From Cladopsammia gracilis (lineage: Eukaryota > Cnidaria > Anthozoa > Scleractinia > Dendrophylliidae): a DNA stretch of 64,000 bases. The notes below the pieces were generated by a model. It was not told the origin of the DNA and ran no database searches. It saw nothing but the letters and a program-made list of their open reading frames with translations. The first letter of the stretch is position 1. Each line of letters starts with the position of its first letter. The stretch covers positions 2,131,001 to 2,195,000 of the forward strand of contig JAJGOT010000001.1 in NCBI GenBank assembly GCA_022457155.1, read 5' to 3'. Shown here one piece after another: positions 35,748 to 46,120 of the stretch. Both the position numbers and the translations under genes were made by a program.

Positions 35748-36066
35748 ACTACCAGTGTATATAGGAAACCTACCCATACTGATCAATACCTGGCCTATGA
35801 TTCACACCATCCGCAGTCAGTTAAGCGTGGTATTGTGAAATGTCTGTATGACCGAGCCAAACACCTCATTACTAGACCATCAGTTATCTCCAACGAAAAG
35901 AAACATTTGTCGTCGGTTCTTGTTTCTAACGGATATCCTTCCTCGTTTGTACAAAAAAATCACAAAAACGAAAGGACCAACAACAAAGAAGGAATCCACG
36001 CAGGATTTTAAATCTACTGCAGTATTGCCCTATATCAAAGGTGTATCAGAGGTTCTTCGCCGCTGC
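35748..36066 (+). pseudogene. Penelope-like RT/linker segment, frameshifted
   Basis: The frame opens TTSVYRKPTHTDQYLAYDSH, the conserved VYRKPTHTD block of Penelope-like reverse transcriptases, and continues through HPQSVKRGIVKCLYDRAK. At an A7 run (35953-35959) the reading shifts by one base; the continuation is found in the next frame, through KGPTTKKESTQ and VLPYIKGVSEVLRRC. It is then interrupted by the 36067-36573 insertion. The downstream part resumes exactly in phase at 36586 once the insertion and one target-duplication copy are left out. The element is dead from both lesions. Confidence 0.85.
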
Positions 36067-36573
36067 TGATTTCCCTTTCGTAAACGGTCGATGCCATTTT
36101 TAACGGTCGATGCCATTATTAGCAAACGGTCGATGCCATTTTTAACGGTCGATGCCATCATTAGCACTCATTAGTAACCAAGCCTTTTGTAATGGTCGAT
36201 GCTATTTCTCTCTAGTTTATGCCTGGACTGGGACGAAAATAGGCTATCATTATTAGATCAAATTGGGCCTAGGTAAAGCGATTATTAGATCTAAGCTAGA
36301 TTCACGGTTAGGTAAGATTTAGGGTTAGGGTGACCCGTTATTGATATATATTAAGAAAATCACCTTTTATAATTAAATTTTTCTTGGGTTTGCCGGATCA
36401 ACCCAGTGGTCTAGTGGTAAGAGAGAGATGTTAGCATGCAGAGGTTCCGGGTTCGATTCCAGGTAATTATATTACATTTTTCTTTTTCTGATAGAAAAAA
36501 TAATTTTAAAATTGGTGAAAATTTTTCTAAGTGTCGCTAAAATGGCAACGACCGTTTACGAAAGGGAAATGCG
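36067..36573 (+). mobile_element. Inverted-repeat element carrying a tRNA-like module, copy 2
   Basis: The ends read TGATTTCCCTTTCGTAAACG and, inverted, CGCATTTCCCTTTCGTAAAC (about 22 shared bases). The insertion is flanked by CTTCGCCGCTGC on both sides (36055-36066 and 36574-36585), an exact 12-bp target duplication in the Penelope-like frame. About five subterminal AACGGTCGATGCCAT words follow the left end. A TTAGGGTTAGGGT stretch and a tRNA-like module come next, with box A TGGTCTAGTGG (36407-36417) and box B GGTTCGATTCC (36450-36460). After a T-rich tract comes a GTGAAAAT...TTCTAAGTGTCG tail shared with copy 1. Confidence 0.8.
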
Positions 36574-36585
36574 CTTCGCCGCTGC

Positions 36586-37104
36586 CTACAACAAAAAGGC
36601 GTACGCACTGTTTTCAAATCTGACACAACTCTCAGGTCACACTTAGTACGACCTAAGGACGTCCTCGACTCTAATAAACAGGACGGTGTTGTCTACAAGA
36701 TTCCTTGCGAATGCGGCAAAGTGTATATCGGAGAAACAGGGAGGTCTATGCATGAAAGGATAAAAGAACACGATAGAGACATACGGCTTGCTCGTACTCA
36801 AACCTACGCGGTTTCCGAACACGCTAACAAGACCGGGCATTTTCCTATTTGGGACGAGGTTAAGTTTATTGACCGTGACCCACACTGGTACACCCGTAGA
36901 GTTAAAGAGGCCATCCACATAAGACTTCATCCTAATAACATCAACAGAGATAGTGGAATTGAAATTCCCGAAGCGTGGAATGCTACAATCAAGAAGCATA
37001 ACAGCCGACCGATATCAAATCGGACCGGAGAGGGAACAACATCTTTTCGGAATAATAATCAGGATCGAAATGCACCAATAGCAACAAGCCAACGTGCTAC
37101 ATAA
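36586..37104 (+). pseudogene. Penelope-like GIY-YIG endonuclease region
   Basis: This frame is open for 172 codons to a TAA stop. It begins LQQKGVRTVFKSDTTLRSHL and carries YKIPCECGKVYIGETGRS, the GIY-YIG core with the cysteine pair found in Penelope-like elements. HERIKEH and HANKTGH supply histidines, WDEVKFIDRD follows, and RRVKEAIHI holds the likely catalytic glutamate. The enzyme nicks DNA to prime target-site reverse transcription. The domain looks intact, but it is cut off from its RT by the insertion upstream, so it is a fragment. From 36721 the frame could still start at a GTG only, so independent expression is unlikely. Confidence 0.85.
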
Positions 37105-37132
37105 GCGACACGTAACCAATCGACCTCATCGC

Positions 37133-37165
37133 CTGATGAAGACTAGCAGTAATAGCAGTCGAAAC
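37133..37165 (+). ncRNA. Hammerhead-like core in the Penelope-like 3' region
   Basis: CTGATGA (37133-37139) is followed by a stem (GACT, bulged A, GC, A-rich loop, GC, AGTC) and GAAAC (37161-37165), then GTCGCGATC. The stem is also predicted at 19644-19674 with compensating length change. Hammerhead ribozymes are known in Penelope-like terminal repeats. Folding of the complete three-way junction was not established. Confidence 0.45.
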
Positions 37166-37239
37166 GTCGCGATCAACATCTTAAAGTGACTCCATCGTGA
37201 GACAAACGAAAAAAAGCGTTTACCAATTCCATTCCTTTC

Positions 37240-37503
37240 TTGCATAAATAATTTTACGCCAGATCGCCTAGAAAAAGGGGCAACATTTAGAGACAATGAT
37301 TTGGGTTTTTCCCAAAGTACAGTATTGGGAGATTCAGAGGACCAAGACAAACTCACTGTTTCGGTTGTTCGTGGCATTTTAATATTTGAAAAGTCTCCAG
37401 AAATATCTCCGCAGTCTGACCACGCCAGAACAGTGCATCCGGAAAGATTTTGGACCCGTAGCCATGACTGCATCTCGTCTTTTGTATTGAGAACATTTTA
37501 GGT
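37240..37503 (-). repeat. Dispersed repeat R2, copy 2
   Basis: Inverted relative to 30840-31185, with the same block order (CGGGTCCAAAATCTTTCCGG, GATATTTCTGGAGACT, TCTCCCAATACTGT). It adjoins the Penelope-like 3' end. Confidence 0.7.
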
Positions 37504-37725
37504 TCGATTACGATTACAATTATTACGATCCTTGGCCGTCATCATTGTCATCATCTTAGTAACTGAGCCTGATATTTATAGGTTTGTCGTGTTTTTTGTT
37601 TTAGACATCTTTTGTAATTCTCAGCAGTTTTTCTTTTACATGTGAATACGCGGGGTACAGATATGCAAATTTTCATTCGTTCAATCATCCGTCACCATAA
37701 ACTTTTGTAATTTCCTAGTGTATTA

Positions 37726-38954
37726 GGGTTTTCCGATTTAGCGGAAATAACGCGGAAACGGAAGACATTTTTCCGCTCATTAAAAATGAAATTGAACCCA
37801 CTTAATATGTCCATTAAATTTTAGGGAATAACAAGGAATGCGGGAAATGTTGGTATTATATCGAAGGAATGCAAAATTTAAGTCCAAAACGTTACCATTG
37901 TCGGTGTTGTTTTGCCGCTTTTGATGCTTGAAACGGTGAATCTTGAACAATTGTTCGTTTCAAGTGTCTAGAGTTAAAGTTTATATGAAGTAATTTTTTA
38001 TTTTGTCATTTTTGGAGGCTATTATATCTTTAGTTCGAAGTGATAAAAGAAATTTGTCAGAAAAAGATTTAAGGCCTCTTTTTTGCCGTCCAAGGTAGCA
38101 AAATTTGCAGAAATAAAGGCAGGCAAGCAAAATAATGATTCACAAATTATCTGCGGACCATGATTTTTGAAAATTATAAAGTTATACCAGATCATTGCTT
38201 TTTCCTCGTGCTTGTGTTATGTTCATTTTTCACGTGTGACGCAAGCATAAAAATATCAAATATTTTGACCGTTGTTTTTGTACTTGCGCTTATTAAATTC
38301 AGGACCGTCTTCACGGCGATTGTGCATGCGCCTTTTGGCTTGCGTTTGTGCTTGCATCGCCAGAAAAAAACTAGGGCTAACCAGCGCTTAACACTTTTAA
38401 TTTCTTTACACAATCAAAGGCGCCTGTGAGCCAACCCGTGAATACGAAATGCTAACGGTTACGCAGTATTGCGGGTTTTTTTGGAAATTAAATGTAACGG
38501 CTTTTGACGAACGCAAAAAAACAAACAAAACAATAACAGTAATTTTAAACTTTTCCTGCATATCTACGTTGAAATAACATAATTTAGCCTTGCTTATTAG
38601 CCAAATCTTAGGTGGTGAAGTGCATGGGTAAATAAGGGTACAATAGAGCAACAGGGAGCCGAAGGACGTGAGGTCGATTCTCTTCGAGGAGGGATTTTTT
38701 TTGTGTTGGGGGGGGGGGGGGGGGAAGCGGGGGAGTGATGGTCGATAACCATTACCGATAACCCGCTTGCGCGTATTCACGGGCTACAAACGATTTCAAC
38801 AAAAGGAAGTTTCACGAATAAAGTGAAGCTTATGGAAATGTAATCTATTAAATACGGACTTAGCATCTCTCGTGAAATTGTAACAATACATTCTGTTTAT
38901 GGTCAATTAACGACGCGGAAAAAGTTGCTCTGTTTCCGCCAAATCGGAAAACCC
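37726..38954. mobile_element. TA-flanked element with GGGTTTTCCGATTT termini
   Basis: The ends GGGTTTTCCGATTTAGCGGA and TTTCCGCCAAATCGGAAAACCC are inverted copies of about 21 bp with one mismatch. TA dinucleotides flank both sides, as in Tc1/mariner-type insertions. The element is 1,229 bp with no transposase frame. A nested inverted-repeat element lies at 38434-38784. Confidence 0.6.
38434..38784 (+). mobile_element. Inverted-repeat element with weak tRNA-like module, copy 3
   Basis: The ends CCCGTGAATACG and CGTATTCACGGG are exact complements. Inside are a weak box A (TGGTGAAGTGC, about 38613) and a weak box B (GGTCGATTCTC, about 38671), then a poly-T and poly-G run (38695-38723). A segment AATTAAATGTAACGGC...GACGAACGCAAAA matches the tail of SINE family S2 in the opposite orientation, so the element is chimeric. 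Confidence 0.45.
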
Positions 38955-39235
38955 TATTAGGTGTTAAAAGATGATTGCTGTATTTTAATTACCCAGCGTA
39001 TTACGTATTATGTCATTCAGTTGTCTTGACAGTCTTGTTTTACAAAATTATACCATGCACGATATATTTTCTTTTGTTAAAACAATAGAATATTAGAACA
39101 CAAAGAAACGACAATACAATAGAATACAATGCCATAGAATATTTTAGAATGCATAATTTTACCTAATTCAATGGAGGTGTACACTGTCCAATGGACCTGA
39201 GAAAATATATCGGGCATCATATGCACAAAATGCAC

Positions 39236-39431
39236 AGACCTTATTCATAAACGGTGGCCGATTTATTATTCTTTAATATTTGTGCTAATGAGCCCAACTA
39301 GACTCGTTAGTACGTGCAAAATTCCAAAGAATTTTTGCTCCAAAATGAATATAAAAGAACATGAGAAGGATAATGAACATGGGCATGAATATAAAAGAAT
39401 AATAAATCGGCCGTCATTTATGAATGGGGTC
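39236..39431. mobile_element. MITE with AGACCTTATTCATAAACGG termini
   Basis: The left end AGACCTTATTCATAAACGGT and right end CATTTATGAATGGGGTCT pair, with inner GGCCGATTTATTATTCTTT and its complement. It spans 196 bp. Confidence 0.75.
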
Positions 39432-39501
39432 TGTTATGTTATGTCGTGCTAAGTTGTTTTGGTCGTTTTAAACTTGTTTACTTTGTTGACTTCAAACTCA
39501 G

Positions 39502-39683
39502 TATAGAGCGTATGCACTCACGTGGCAAGCAGCTATGCAAATTTATTGGAACAAAAGAAAGTGTTAACATAAGAAAAGCGTTCAAATCCCACAGGATTGT
39601 TTTGGTACACCAACATGGCCGCCGTTCCTATTGTTTTGGTACACCAATATGGCCGCCGTGACGTCATGTGCATACGCTCTATA
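39502..39683. mobile_element. MITE with TATAGAGCGTATGCAC termini
   Basis: The left end TATAGAGCGTATGCAC and right end GTGCATACGCTCTATA are exact complements. A duplicated TTGTTTTGGTACACCAA-ATGGCCGCCGT block lies at the right side. Confidence 0.8.
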
Positions 39684-39699
39684 GAAAATTAAAATCGTC

Positions 39700-40085
39700 A
39701 TTGGTGGACTTAAACTTGCGGTCTTTCGTATTCACGGAATGGCTCTTAGAGCCCGTAGAAATCTTGACCTGGTACTTCCAAGGCCGAAAACCAACTATTT
39801 AAAGCGTAGTTTCAAATATAGCGGTGCTATGCTCTGGAACAGCCTACCGATTGAGGCTAAAAAGGCAAACACACTATCTCAGTTTAAACGTAGTGTAGCC
39901 TCTATACCTGCCACTGAATTATGCTGAATATTTTCTCTTAATTGTAAATTGTTCTTATTTTATTTTGTAATATACATATTTGTTAAACGCCCCGCTTGGA
40001 AACCAGCTATTGTATATAGTTGTAGTGGCTAGCGTTGTAAAATAAAGTGTATGTATGTATGTATGTATGTATGTATGTATGTGTG
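39700..40085 (+). mobile_element. LINE 3' end: ORF2 C-terminus and (TATG)n tail
   Basis: The frame to the stop at 39927 includes LPRPKTNYLKRSFKYSG and AMLWNSLPIEAKK, the pattern RPRTxxxKRSFxYxGAxLWNxLP found at the C-terminus of CR1/L2-type LINE reverse transcriptase proteins. A short UTR with an AATAAAG motif (about 40041) and a (TATG)n tail (about 40049-40083) follow. The copy is 5'-truncated. Confidence 0.8.
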
Positions 40086-40210
40086 TACGTTCATTTTAAT
40101 ATTATATGCAGACGAGAACATCACGATTAGTGCTCTTGATATCAATTGTTTCTACATTTTAAAATTTAATGTACTTCCTTGTTTTGTTTTTTTATGAACT
40201 TCCATTTTAG

Positions 40211-40328
40211 TTGACGCCATATTGACCGAGGTTACCATACGTTTTGTTACTGCAATTTGGAAAGAAAAACCTGAAAGAATAATTCCAATTTTGGCGGCTA
40301 CTCAATAGATCCAGAAATCAACGGAAAC
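40211..40328 (+). pseudogene. Decayed duplicate of the 29781-29907 exon
   Basis: The acceptor (TCCATTTTAG) and donor (GTAAGTTAC) are retained. CCATATTGACC, GAATAATTCCAATTTTGG and ATCCAGAAATCAAxGGAAA match the cadherin-like exon. A deletion of about 19 bp after GGCTACTCAA and other small indels destroy the frame. This points to an old segmental or tandem duplication of that locus. Confidence 0.65.
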
Positions 40329-40749
40329 GTAAGTTACTTGAATTTTTTTTTATGATTTCATTATTTGGTTTTGGTATAATAGCTAAAGGTAGAGTTTATT
40401 TCGAAATAAAAGAATCAAGTTAACGTCATACTGGTGAATGATTGCTTATTGTTTTTGAGTGTAACGGGCAAGTGATTAAGGACCACAGTTTAAAAGTTCT
40501 GAACTTAAGAGTAACAGTAACTATAGTCGTTAGTTCAATACCCAAAGATATACTGTAAAGTGTTCTGCAGTCTGTTACCCTTTGGGGGCATTGAAAGGTC
40601 TAATTACAGTATATCATTTTTACAATTCTAGCAAAAGATCTTTTGAATTTTCGTATTTTTGTGATAAATTTGTATTTTTAGTAAATTTCAAGATGACGTC
40701 ACGCGGCCCCAGCAGTGCCATAACCCATAATATTTAACTTATCTTGTGG

Positions 40750-40915
40750 AGCGGGGCAGTACGTCGCAGCTCTTACCAGGCAATCTCTGATTTACTCAGA
40801 AAACAAGAGAACAAACAACACAACAATGGACCCTAGCCCTGAAAACAATAGAGCTACTTGATACCCGGGTCCACTGAAATTAGAGGTTGTTAAGAGCTAC
40901 GTGGTATCTGTGTGG
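40750..40915 (+). repeat. Dispersed repeat, copy 2 of 2
   Basis: Diverged copy of 3968-4142 with the same block order (CGCAGCTCTTACCAGG, GAACAAACAACACAACAATGG, AAATTAGAGGTTGTTAAGAG). Confidence 0.65.
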
Positions 40916-41189
40916 AGCACAAAACAGCTTATCTATTAAATAGAGGTAACATATTTTCGAAATGTCGTAACATCGAAGAACCCAAGAGGTGTGTGGTGGG
41001 TGCGTGTGTTGGGTGCTAGCACATGGCTTTATATTTGGAATTCTACTTTTACAGTTTGAAAAACCTGAGAAGAATCATCAACAAGGGCCGGCTTCAGGGT
41101 ACTGCACTACAATCTCCTTACAAATGGAACTTTTAAGATACTTTTAAAAGTATTAAACTGCATTAGACTTACATCTTAATAAGAAGGAA

Positions 41190-41763
41190 TTCATCTTAGG
41201 TATGATTGGCAAATCAATGACATCCCATCTGTGCGTGTCTTTGGGGATTCCTTTGAGGTCGATCATGCTATGATATGCAGACGAGGTGGTTTAATTATCC
41301 AACGACATAACGAGCTCCGTGATCTTGCAGCAATAACGTTTGAAACGGTCTGCCACGATGTCGAAGTAGAACACGTCCTACAAGAGATCACTGGCGAAGT
41401 ATTAGCCAGAGGAGCTAACAAAGCCCCTGACGCTTGTCTGGACATTCATACACGTGGTCTCTGGGTAAGGCAAAGTTCTGCATTCTTTGATGTTCGGGTG
41501 CATCACTCAATGCAGAGACCTTACCTCCCAGCCGATATATCGCCAGCATGAAATAAGAAAAAACGCATGTATGCTAGCAGAGTAATAGAGATGGAGCAAG
41601 CCATGTTTACTTAATAAGTCTTCGCTACAACAGGAGGCATGGTGCAAAAATGTAGACAATACCACAGTCGACTCGCAGAGCCTCAGAGGTTTGCGATCAA
41701 CGAGGAGAGTTGCCATGGACTTACAAAATACGATTTTGCAAGTTGAGAGTGGACATGCAGAAA
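41190..41763 (+). pseudogene. Transposable-element protein C-terminal remnant
   Basis: The frame reads [10 protein letters not shown], then [20 protein letters not shown] and RHNELRDL. It continues with [24 protein letters not shown] and a stop at 41549-41551. Homologous-looking sequence continues past that stop (NKKKRMYASRVIEMEQAMFT, two more stops, VFATTGGM, YHSRLAE). The DHAMxCxxGGxxxxRHNExRDL block is one I recognise from the C-terminus of abundant retroelement proteins in cnidarian genomes; the exact superfamily is not certain. The internal stops mark it as a decayed copy. Confidence 0.7.
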
Positions 41764-42544
41764 TTAGCTAGATTCTTTTAATATATATTCCCTTTTAACT
41801 CTAAATATTTAGCTTTTTTCCTAATTATTTTTTATTGAAAAAAATGTATTATGCTGTACACTACAAGTATTTTTACATCAGAGAGATTTTAAGACACAAT
41901 TCTCACTCCAACCGACATGCATTTTAACTTGTCATTTATCAACCATTTTCTCTACAACAACAGCAAAAATCTTTGTTAGTTAATTATTACACAATTTATA
42001 AGACAGGCCCACAGGTAGCAAAGCTAATCTAGGCAGACCGGTCAAAATAATTACATGATTTTTATATACATGTAGAAAACGCTACGCACACTGTATTTGT
42101 TAAAATAAAAAGAAAGAATCAAACAAAAGAAAAGAGAAGAAACAAAAGCGAAAAACAATTAAGTGATCGAGATAGAAGAAAGGGAATTATGAGAATATTA
42201 ATTAATTACTTTTTGAGTTAACTTTGAGTTCTTAATTTCATTTATTAATGTGTGTAGTTTTACTGATTATGTGAACTAAATAATTAAAGTTATTATTCTA
42301 AGTTAAACTGCATGTTTCAGAGAATTTGGAGCATGGGAAACCATTGGGTAGATGAGCCGAACATAACAATGTTTCTGTTTCCCTCTGGGCAAGGATATGT
42401 GCTATTGTACATGTACATGTTTCGTGAAACATGCGTGCTGAGCTTTTAAAAGTACGTGGCTGAGGTTTGAGTCGAGTAGAGTAGAATAAATTAATATAGA
42501 GTAGAAACTTCCGAACAAAAATACGAAGAAGTTTCCATTATGTC
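41764..42544. other. No gene; AT-rich approach to the satellite
   Basis: AT-rich sequence with purine-rich AAAAGAAAAGAGAAGAAAC (about 42120-42150) and a GTACATGTACATG word (42408). No coding evidence. Confidence 0.5.
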
Positions 42545-43570
42545 CTACTTAAACTGATCTTATTCTGACAACTATATCAATTTACGACGCCAAACTACAG
42601 ATCAATACAACCCGTAGGTTACCGCAAAATATACAACGGATTTCTAGGGAAGACTTTAGTATAAACGAGTAGAGTAGAGTACATCAGATACACGGTTCAA
42701 AATACACGATGCATACTTACATGGGTTTGCGGCTGTCTTGGGGGAAACCTCATTGATAGTTCTGGGTGTTTGTCGACTCTGCCTGCATGGACAAATGCAT
42801 GATACCTGATATGTGCTGCCTGATACGTGATGCGCGAAACATGATGCCTCATCTGTGATGCATGATGCGTTATACGTGATGCGTGATACCTGATGCGTTA
42901 TGCATTATACACAATGAGTAAAGCGTAGTGCTTGCGTGATGCGTGACCCTTGGGACACGGTTCGTGCTACAAGGTATATGGTATAGGACACATGGTATAC
43001 GGTAAGCGTTACTAGTATACGGTACATGGTACATGCTACTGCATACGCAGTACATGGTACAGGGTGCATGCTATACAGCACACGATACAAGGTACACGCT
43101 TACATGAGTATGCGGCTGTCTTGGGGGAAACCTTAATGACTGCTCAGGGTGCTTGTCGACCCTGCCCTGCATAGGCAAATGCATGATGCGTAATGCATGA
43201 TGCGTAATACGTGATGTGTGATACCTGATGCATTCTGCATTATACACAATGCGTAGAGCGTAGTGCTTGCTGCGTGATGCGTCACCCTCGGGACATGGTA
43301 CGTGTTACAAGGTATATGGTATACGACACATGGTATACGGTAAACGTTACATGGTATACTCTACACTGTACACGCTATACTCTACATGGTATACGCTACT
43401 GCATGCACAGTACATGGTACATGCCATACAGTACACGATACACAGCACACGATGCATGGTACTTGCTTACATGGGTATGCGGCTGCGCTTTTTGGGGGAA
43501 ACCTCATAGAAAGCTCAGGGGTTTTGCCGTCCCTGCCCTGCACAGGCTAATATACATACATGCGTAATTA
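42545..43570 (+). repeat. Diverged proximal edge of the array
   Basis: 42545-42690 is a diverged version of the spacer (TATTCTGACAACTATATCAA, GACGCCAAACTA, GGTTACCGCA, AAGACTTTAGT). It is followed by three diverged subunits with cores near 42719, 43113 and 43470. Divergence is much higher than between units 1-6, as expected for an array border that escapes homogenisation. Confidence 0.8.
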
Positions 43571-43604
43571 TATCTAACTGGATTTGTTAAAACATGTCTC
43601 TAAA

Positions 43605-44925
43605 AATTGAAGGGCCGAGAGCATAACCAGTCTATGTGACTTTTTTTTATTTTTTTTTCTCGCTCAGATTTGTCCATTTTTGGCATGTGAACTACAAATT
43701 AGTTGCAAAACATTGTTCAGAAATTGTTTCTGTTGTTTTTTTTTTCAAAGTTTCCTATTGTAACAATATTGTATTGTAACAATATTGCGGTAAGCTTCTA
43801 TTTTCACACTCACACGGTTCGATATTTTTTAAAAATTAAACGTAAGGATTTTTAACGAACGCAAAAAAAAAAAAGAAGTAAATCACTTTCATAATGTCCA
43901 GTTCGGAAAAAAAACGGATGCTGAGCGTGAATCGAACCTGGAGCCGTCCAAGCGCAGATCCCGGACCCAAACCACTAAACCACCGAGGGACACATGCTCA
44001 GTTCAGGCTAAGTTATTATTTAACGGTAGATACATGTACGCCTCAAAACGCGTATCTCGATTTGAAAATCCTTTTAGATCGATTTTAATATTGCATTTAA
44101 GACTCCAAATGCGAAGTATCTTTCGGCCGGCCAGCAAGAACTCACTTCGAGCTGCCCAAAGCTGTATTTCAAGTGCCTGACCACGCACAGCGAACCCAAC
44201 TGCCACTGTCGCAAAGGATGTCGGGAAATCCTACGACAAAACCGAAATGGAGTTCCCGCCCGAAAATTATTGCAAAATACTGTAAGTCTGAAAGCACTTC
44301 GGATATTGACCATTTCGACCACGGCACGGGATAAGAAATGGCCCTCAACGCTGCCCCTTTTCTGATCCGAAGTGATTCCAGACTTGCCCGCCGGCTCGTC
44401 TTGCCACCAAGGTCCGTTTTTCACCCCGAGCGCTAAATGGCACGTCAGACACAAGGAAGGACAAGAAATACGACTCGTTTCTTCGAGAGGTGCTTAAGGA
44501 TTTCCGGACTTAATGATGACTTTCAATCACCGGACGGGCCTCATACACGTTGGCTTACACACACGCTACAGAGGCGATGTGTTGCCGTAGTGAGCTCACG
44601 ACAGATAAGCGAGCCAGGCTTGCGTAAATAACGGTATTTTCATTCAGGTTGTTGGCACTGGTCTGAAGTATCGCAGTCGCGTATTTTCACGGCCAAACTG
44701 CTTTGAAATGGCTTCGCAACTACGCTCTGAATGTACAGTCAAAGCACTGGAGGGCCAGAACTCTGCTTTTTTTTTTCAGGTGAAATTAGTCATATTCCTA
44801 AGGGTTAGTGCAAATTTGACAAGTGTTTATGATATTATTCATTGTACGATAAATTGAGGCAAATCTGAGCAAGAAAAAATAAAAAAAGTCACATAGGCTG
44901 GTTATGCTCTCGGTCCTGAGATTCC
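43605..44925. mobile_element. Inverted-repeat element (~70-bp ends) at the array edge
   Basis: CCGAGAGCATAACCAG-TCTATGTGACTTTTTTT at the left and its complement at about 44858-44922 extend inward over TCAGATTTG. A SINE (43815-43990) is nested inside. A reading frame at about 44087-44363 is cysteine-bearing (KCLTTHSEPNCHCRKGCRE) and open for about 90 codons. I do not recognise it; it may be captured coding sequence or chance. Confidence 0.6.
43815..43990 (-). mobile_element. tRNA-derived SINE family S2, copy 2
   Basis: On the minus strand box A TGGTTTAGTGG (43972-43982) and box B GGTTCGATTCA (43928-43938) have tRNA-like spacing. They are followed by a T run, GGACATTATGAAAGTGA and GTTAAAAATCCTTACGTTTA. 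The same body as 32940-33112 on the other strand confirms a family. Confidence 0.7.
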
Positions 44926-45569
44926 TTTGTCGACTCTTGTTTACTGTCTGGTTGTTTCTGTTATCATTATTTTTGTACTACACATCCTCTTAAAAGCTGC
45001 AGTAGACCGTCCGGTCATGAGTTTAAAAACCCTCCCCTCCCCTCCAAGTGCAAAGATTGTCGTTACTTCCCATGATTCTCTACTACGACAGTATCAAACG
45101 TTTCGAAGTGGTGCGCGCTACGCTAGAAATCAGTGGCTTTCTTGGTCAATTAATTTAAGTAGATTTCCTTTTGGCTGCCTTGAACAAAGTTTTCCCGAGG
45201 ACATCATTAAGTCTCGTGAGGGAAAGAAAGCTGGCGATTGGCACAGTCTGTCCTCGTCCTATATCTTACTGTATTTCGTCTCTTTTCAGGCTACACGGGC
45301 AACACTTGATCTCGGGCCAAGACGAAAAGGTTATGATATTGTGCGCTTTGTTCTTGGCGGTAACAAGTCTTTGGCCTAAGAAAGTTGCCTCTACGGGTCA
45401 TATCTATTAAAGAGCAGCCAAACTGTTGGTGAATTTTGACCCGACCAAAGACTTTGAAAAAAAAATTGTTTTGAAGGCAAAACTGTATGTGTTGCCTTGT
45501 CAAACGCAAGTCTACATCCGGGAACTCGAATAAAATTACTGTGAAGACAAATGTTTGTTTGCCAAGAGC

Positions 45570-45722
45570 ATGAGTTTTTTCGAGTTATTTGATGATATTC
45601 TCCGTGTGAGAAACGTGGAAAGGCTATGGGTAGATTCCCGGAAGTTTTTTACTGCCGCAAAAGAATTTTATTGTGTGATTTCCGGCTTGCTCAAGTTGGT
45701 GTTGACAAATGGTTGCTTATAA
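45570..45722 (+). CDS. Small open frame at the first array junction (unrecognised)
   Basis: A 50-codon frame begins MSFFELFDDILRVRN, continues VERLWVDSRKFFTAAK and ends LLKLVLTNGCL before TAA. It is open upstream to about 45528. I do not recognise a family. The composition looks protein-like, with alternating hydrophobic and charged residues, and an AG/GTATGT splice-donor-like site follows at about 45730. Its notable property is position: the tandem unit begins inside it (45655), so all later units carry only its 3' half. It could be a terminal exon truncated by the array or chance. Confidence 0.25.
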   Translation: MSFFELFDDILRVRNVERLWVDSRKFFTAAKEFYCVISGLLKLVLTNGCL

Positions 45723-46120
45723 ACTTACAGGTATGTCGATCGAGCTGCTTAGTATATTCTGTGCAAGGCATAAAACAGCTTGTTCTGTGTTTAGTTAAAG
45801 CAATAGTGCCTTAGATAACCCATTCTGGGTTCAAGGAAGGCGAATTCTAGACTGATTTATCTTCGGTGAACGTTTTGCTATGAACCGTATCGTTTGACAT
45901 GCTAAAAGGTTATTATTTATGTACTTTCCAAATGTTGTTAATTTCATTGCAAAGCGTTTTCATTTTTGCTGAGAGCAACTTGTCGTGAGTTGTCAGCAAT
46001 TAAGATGTCATTTCAAGGCCTAACTAGATACTTTTAAATGTTTTTCAAGTGTCAAATTGTTAAAACGCACTTGAAATTTCTAGAGACATGTTTAAACAAA
46101 TCCAGTTAGATATACATGCA

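Larger units (their letters stand above)
35739..37215 (+). mobile_element. Penelope-like retroelement, 5'-truncated, with GIY-YIG end
   Basis: The fragment holds the C-terminal reverse-transcriptase region, the linker and the GIY-YIG endonuclease of a Penelope-like element. It is split by an inverted-repeat insertion (36067-36573) and followed by a short 3' region with a hammerhead-like core and GTGAGACAAACGAAAAAA. The left boundary is approximate because the upstream RT motifs (including the catalytic YxDD) are absent. Confidence 0.85.

Noticed and set aside
36391..36470. Genuine tRNA gene
   Set aside because: Boxes A and B are good but acceptor and anticodon stems do not pair; it lies inside an inverted-repeat insertion, so it is tRNA-like only.
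44927..45379. 150-codon frame with a hydrophobic N-terminus
   Set aside because: Begins at TTG with no nearby ATG, shows no recognisable family and adjoins an element border; probably fortuitous.
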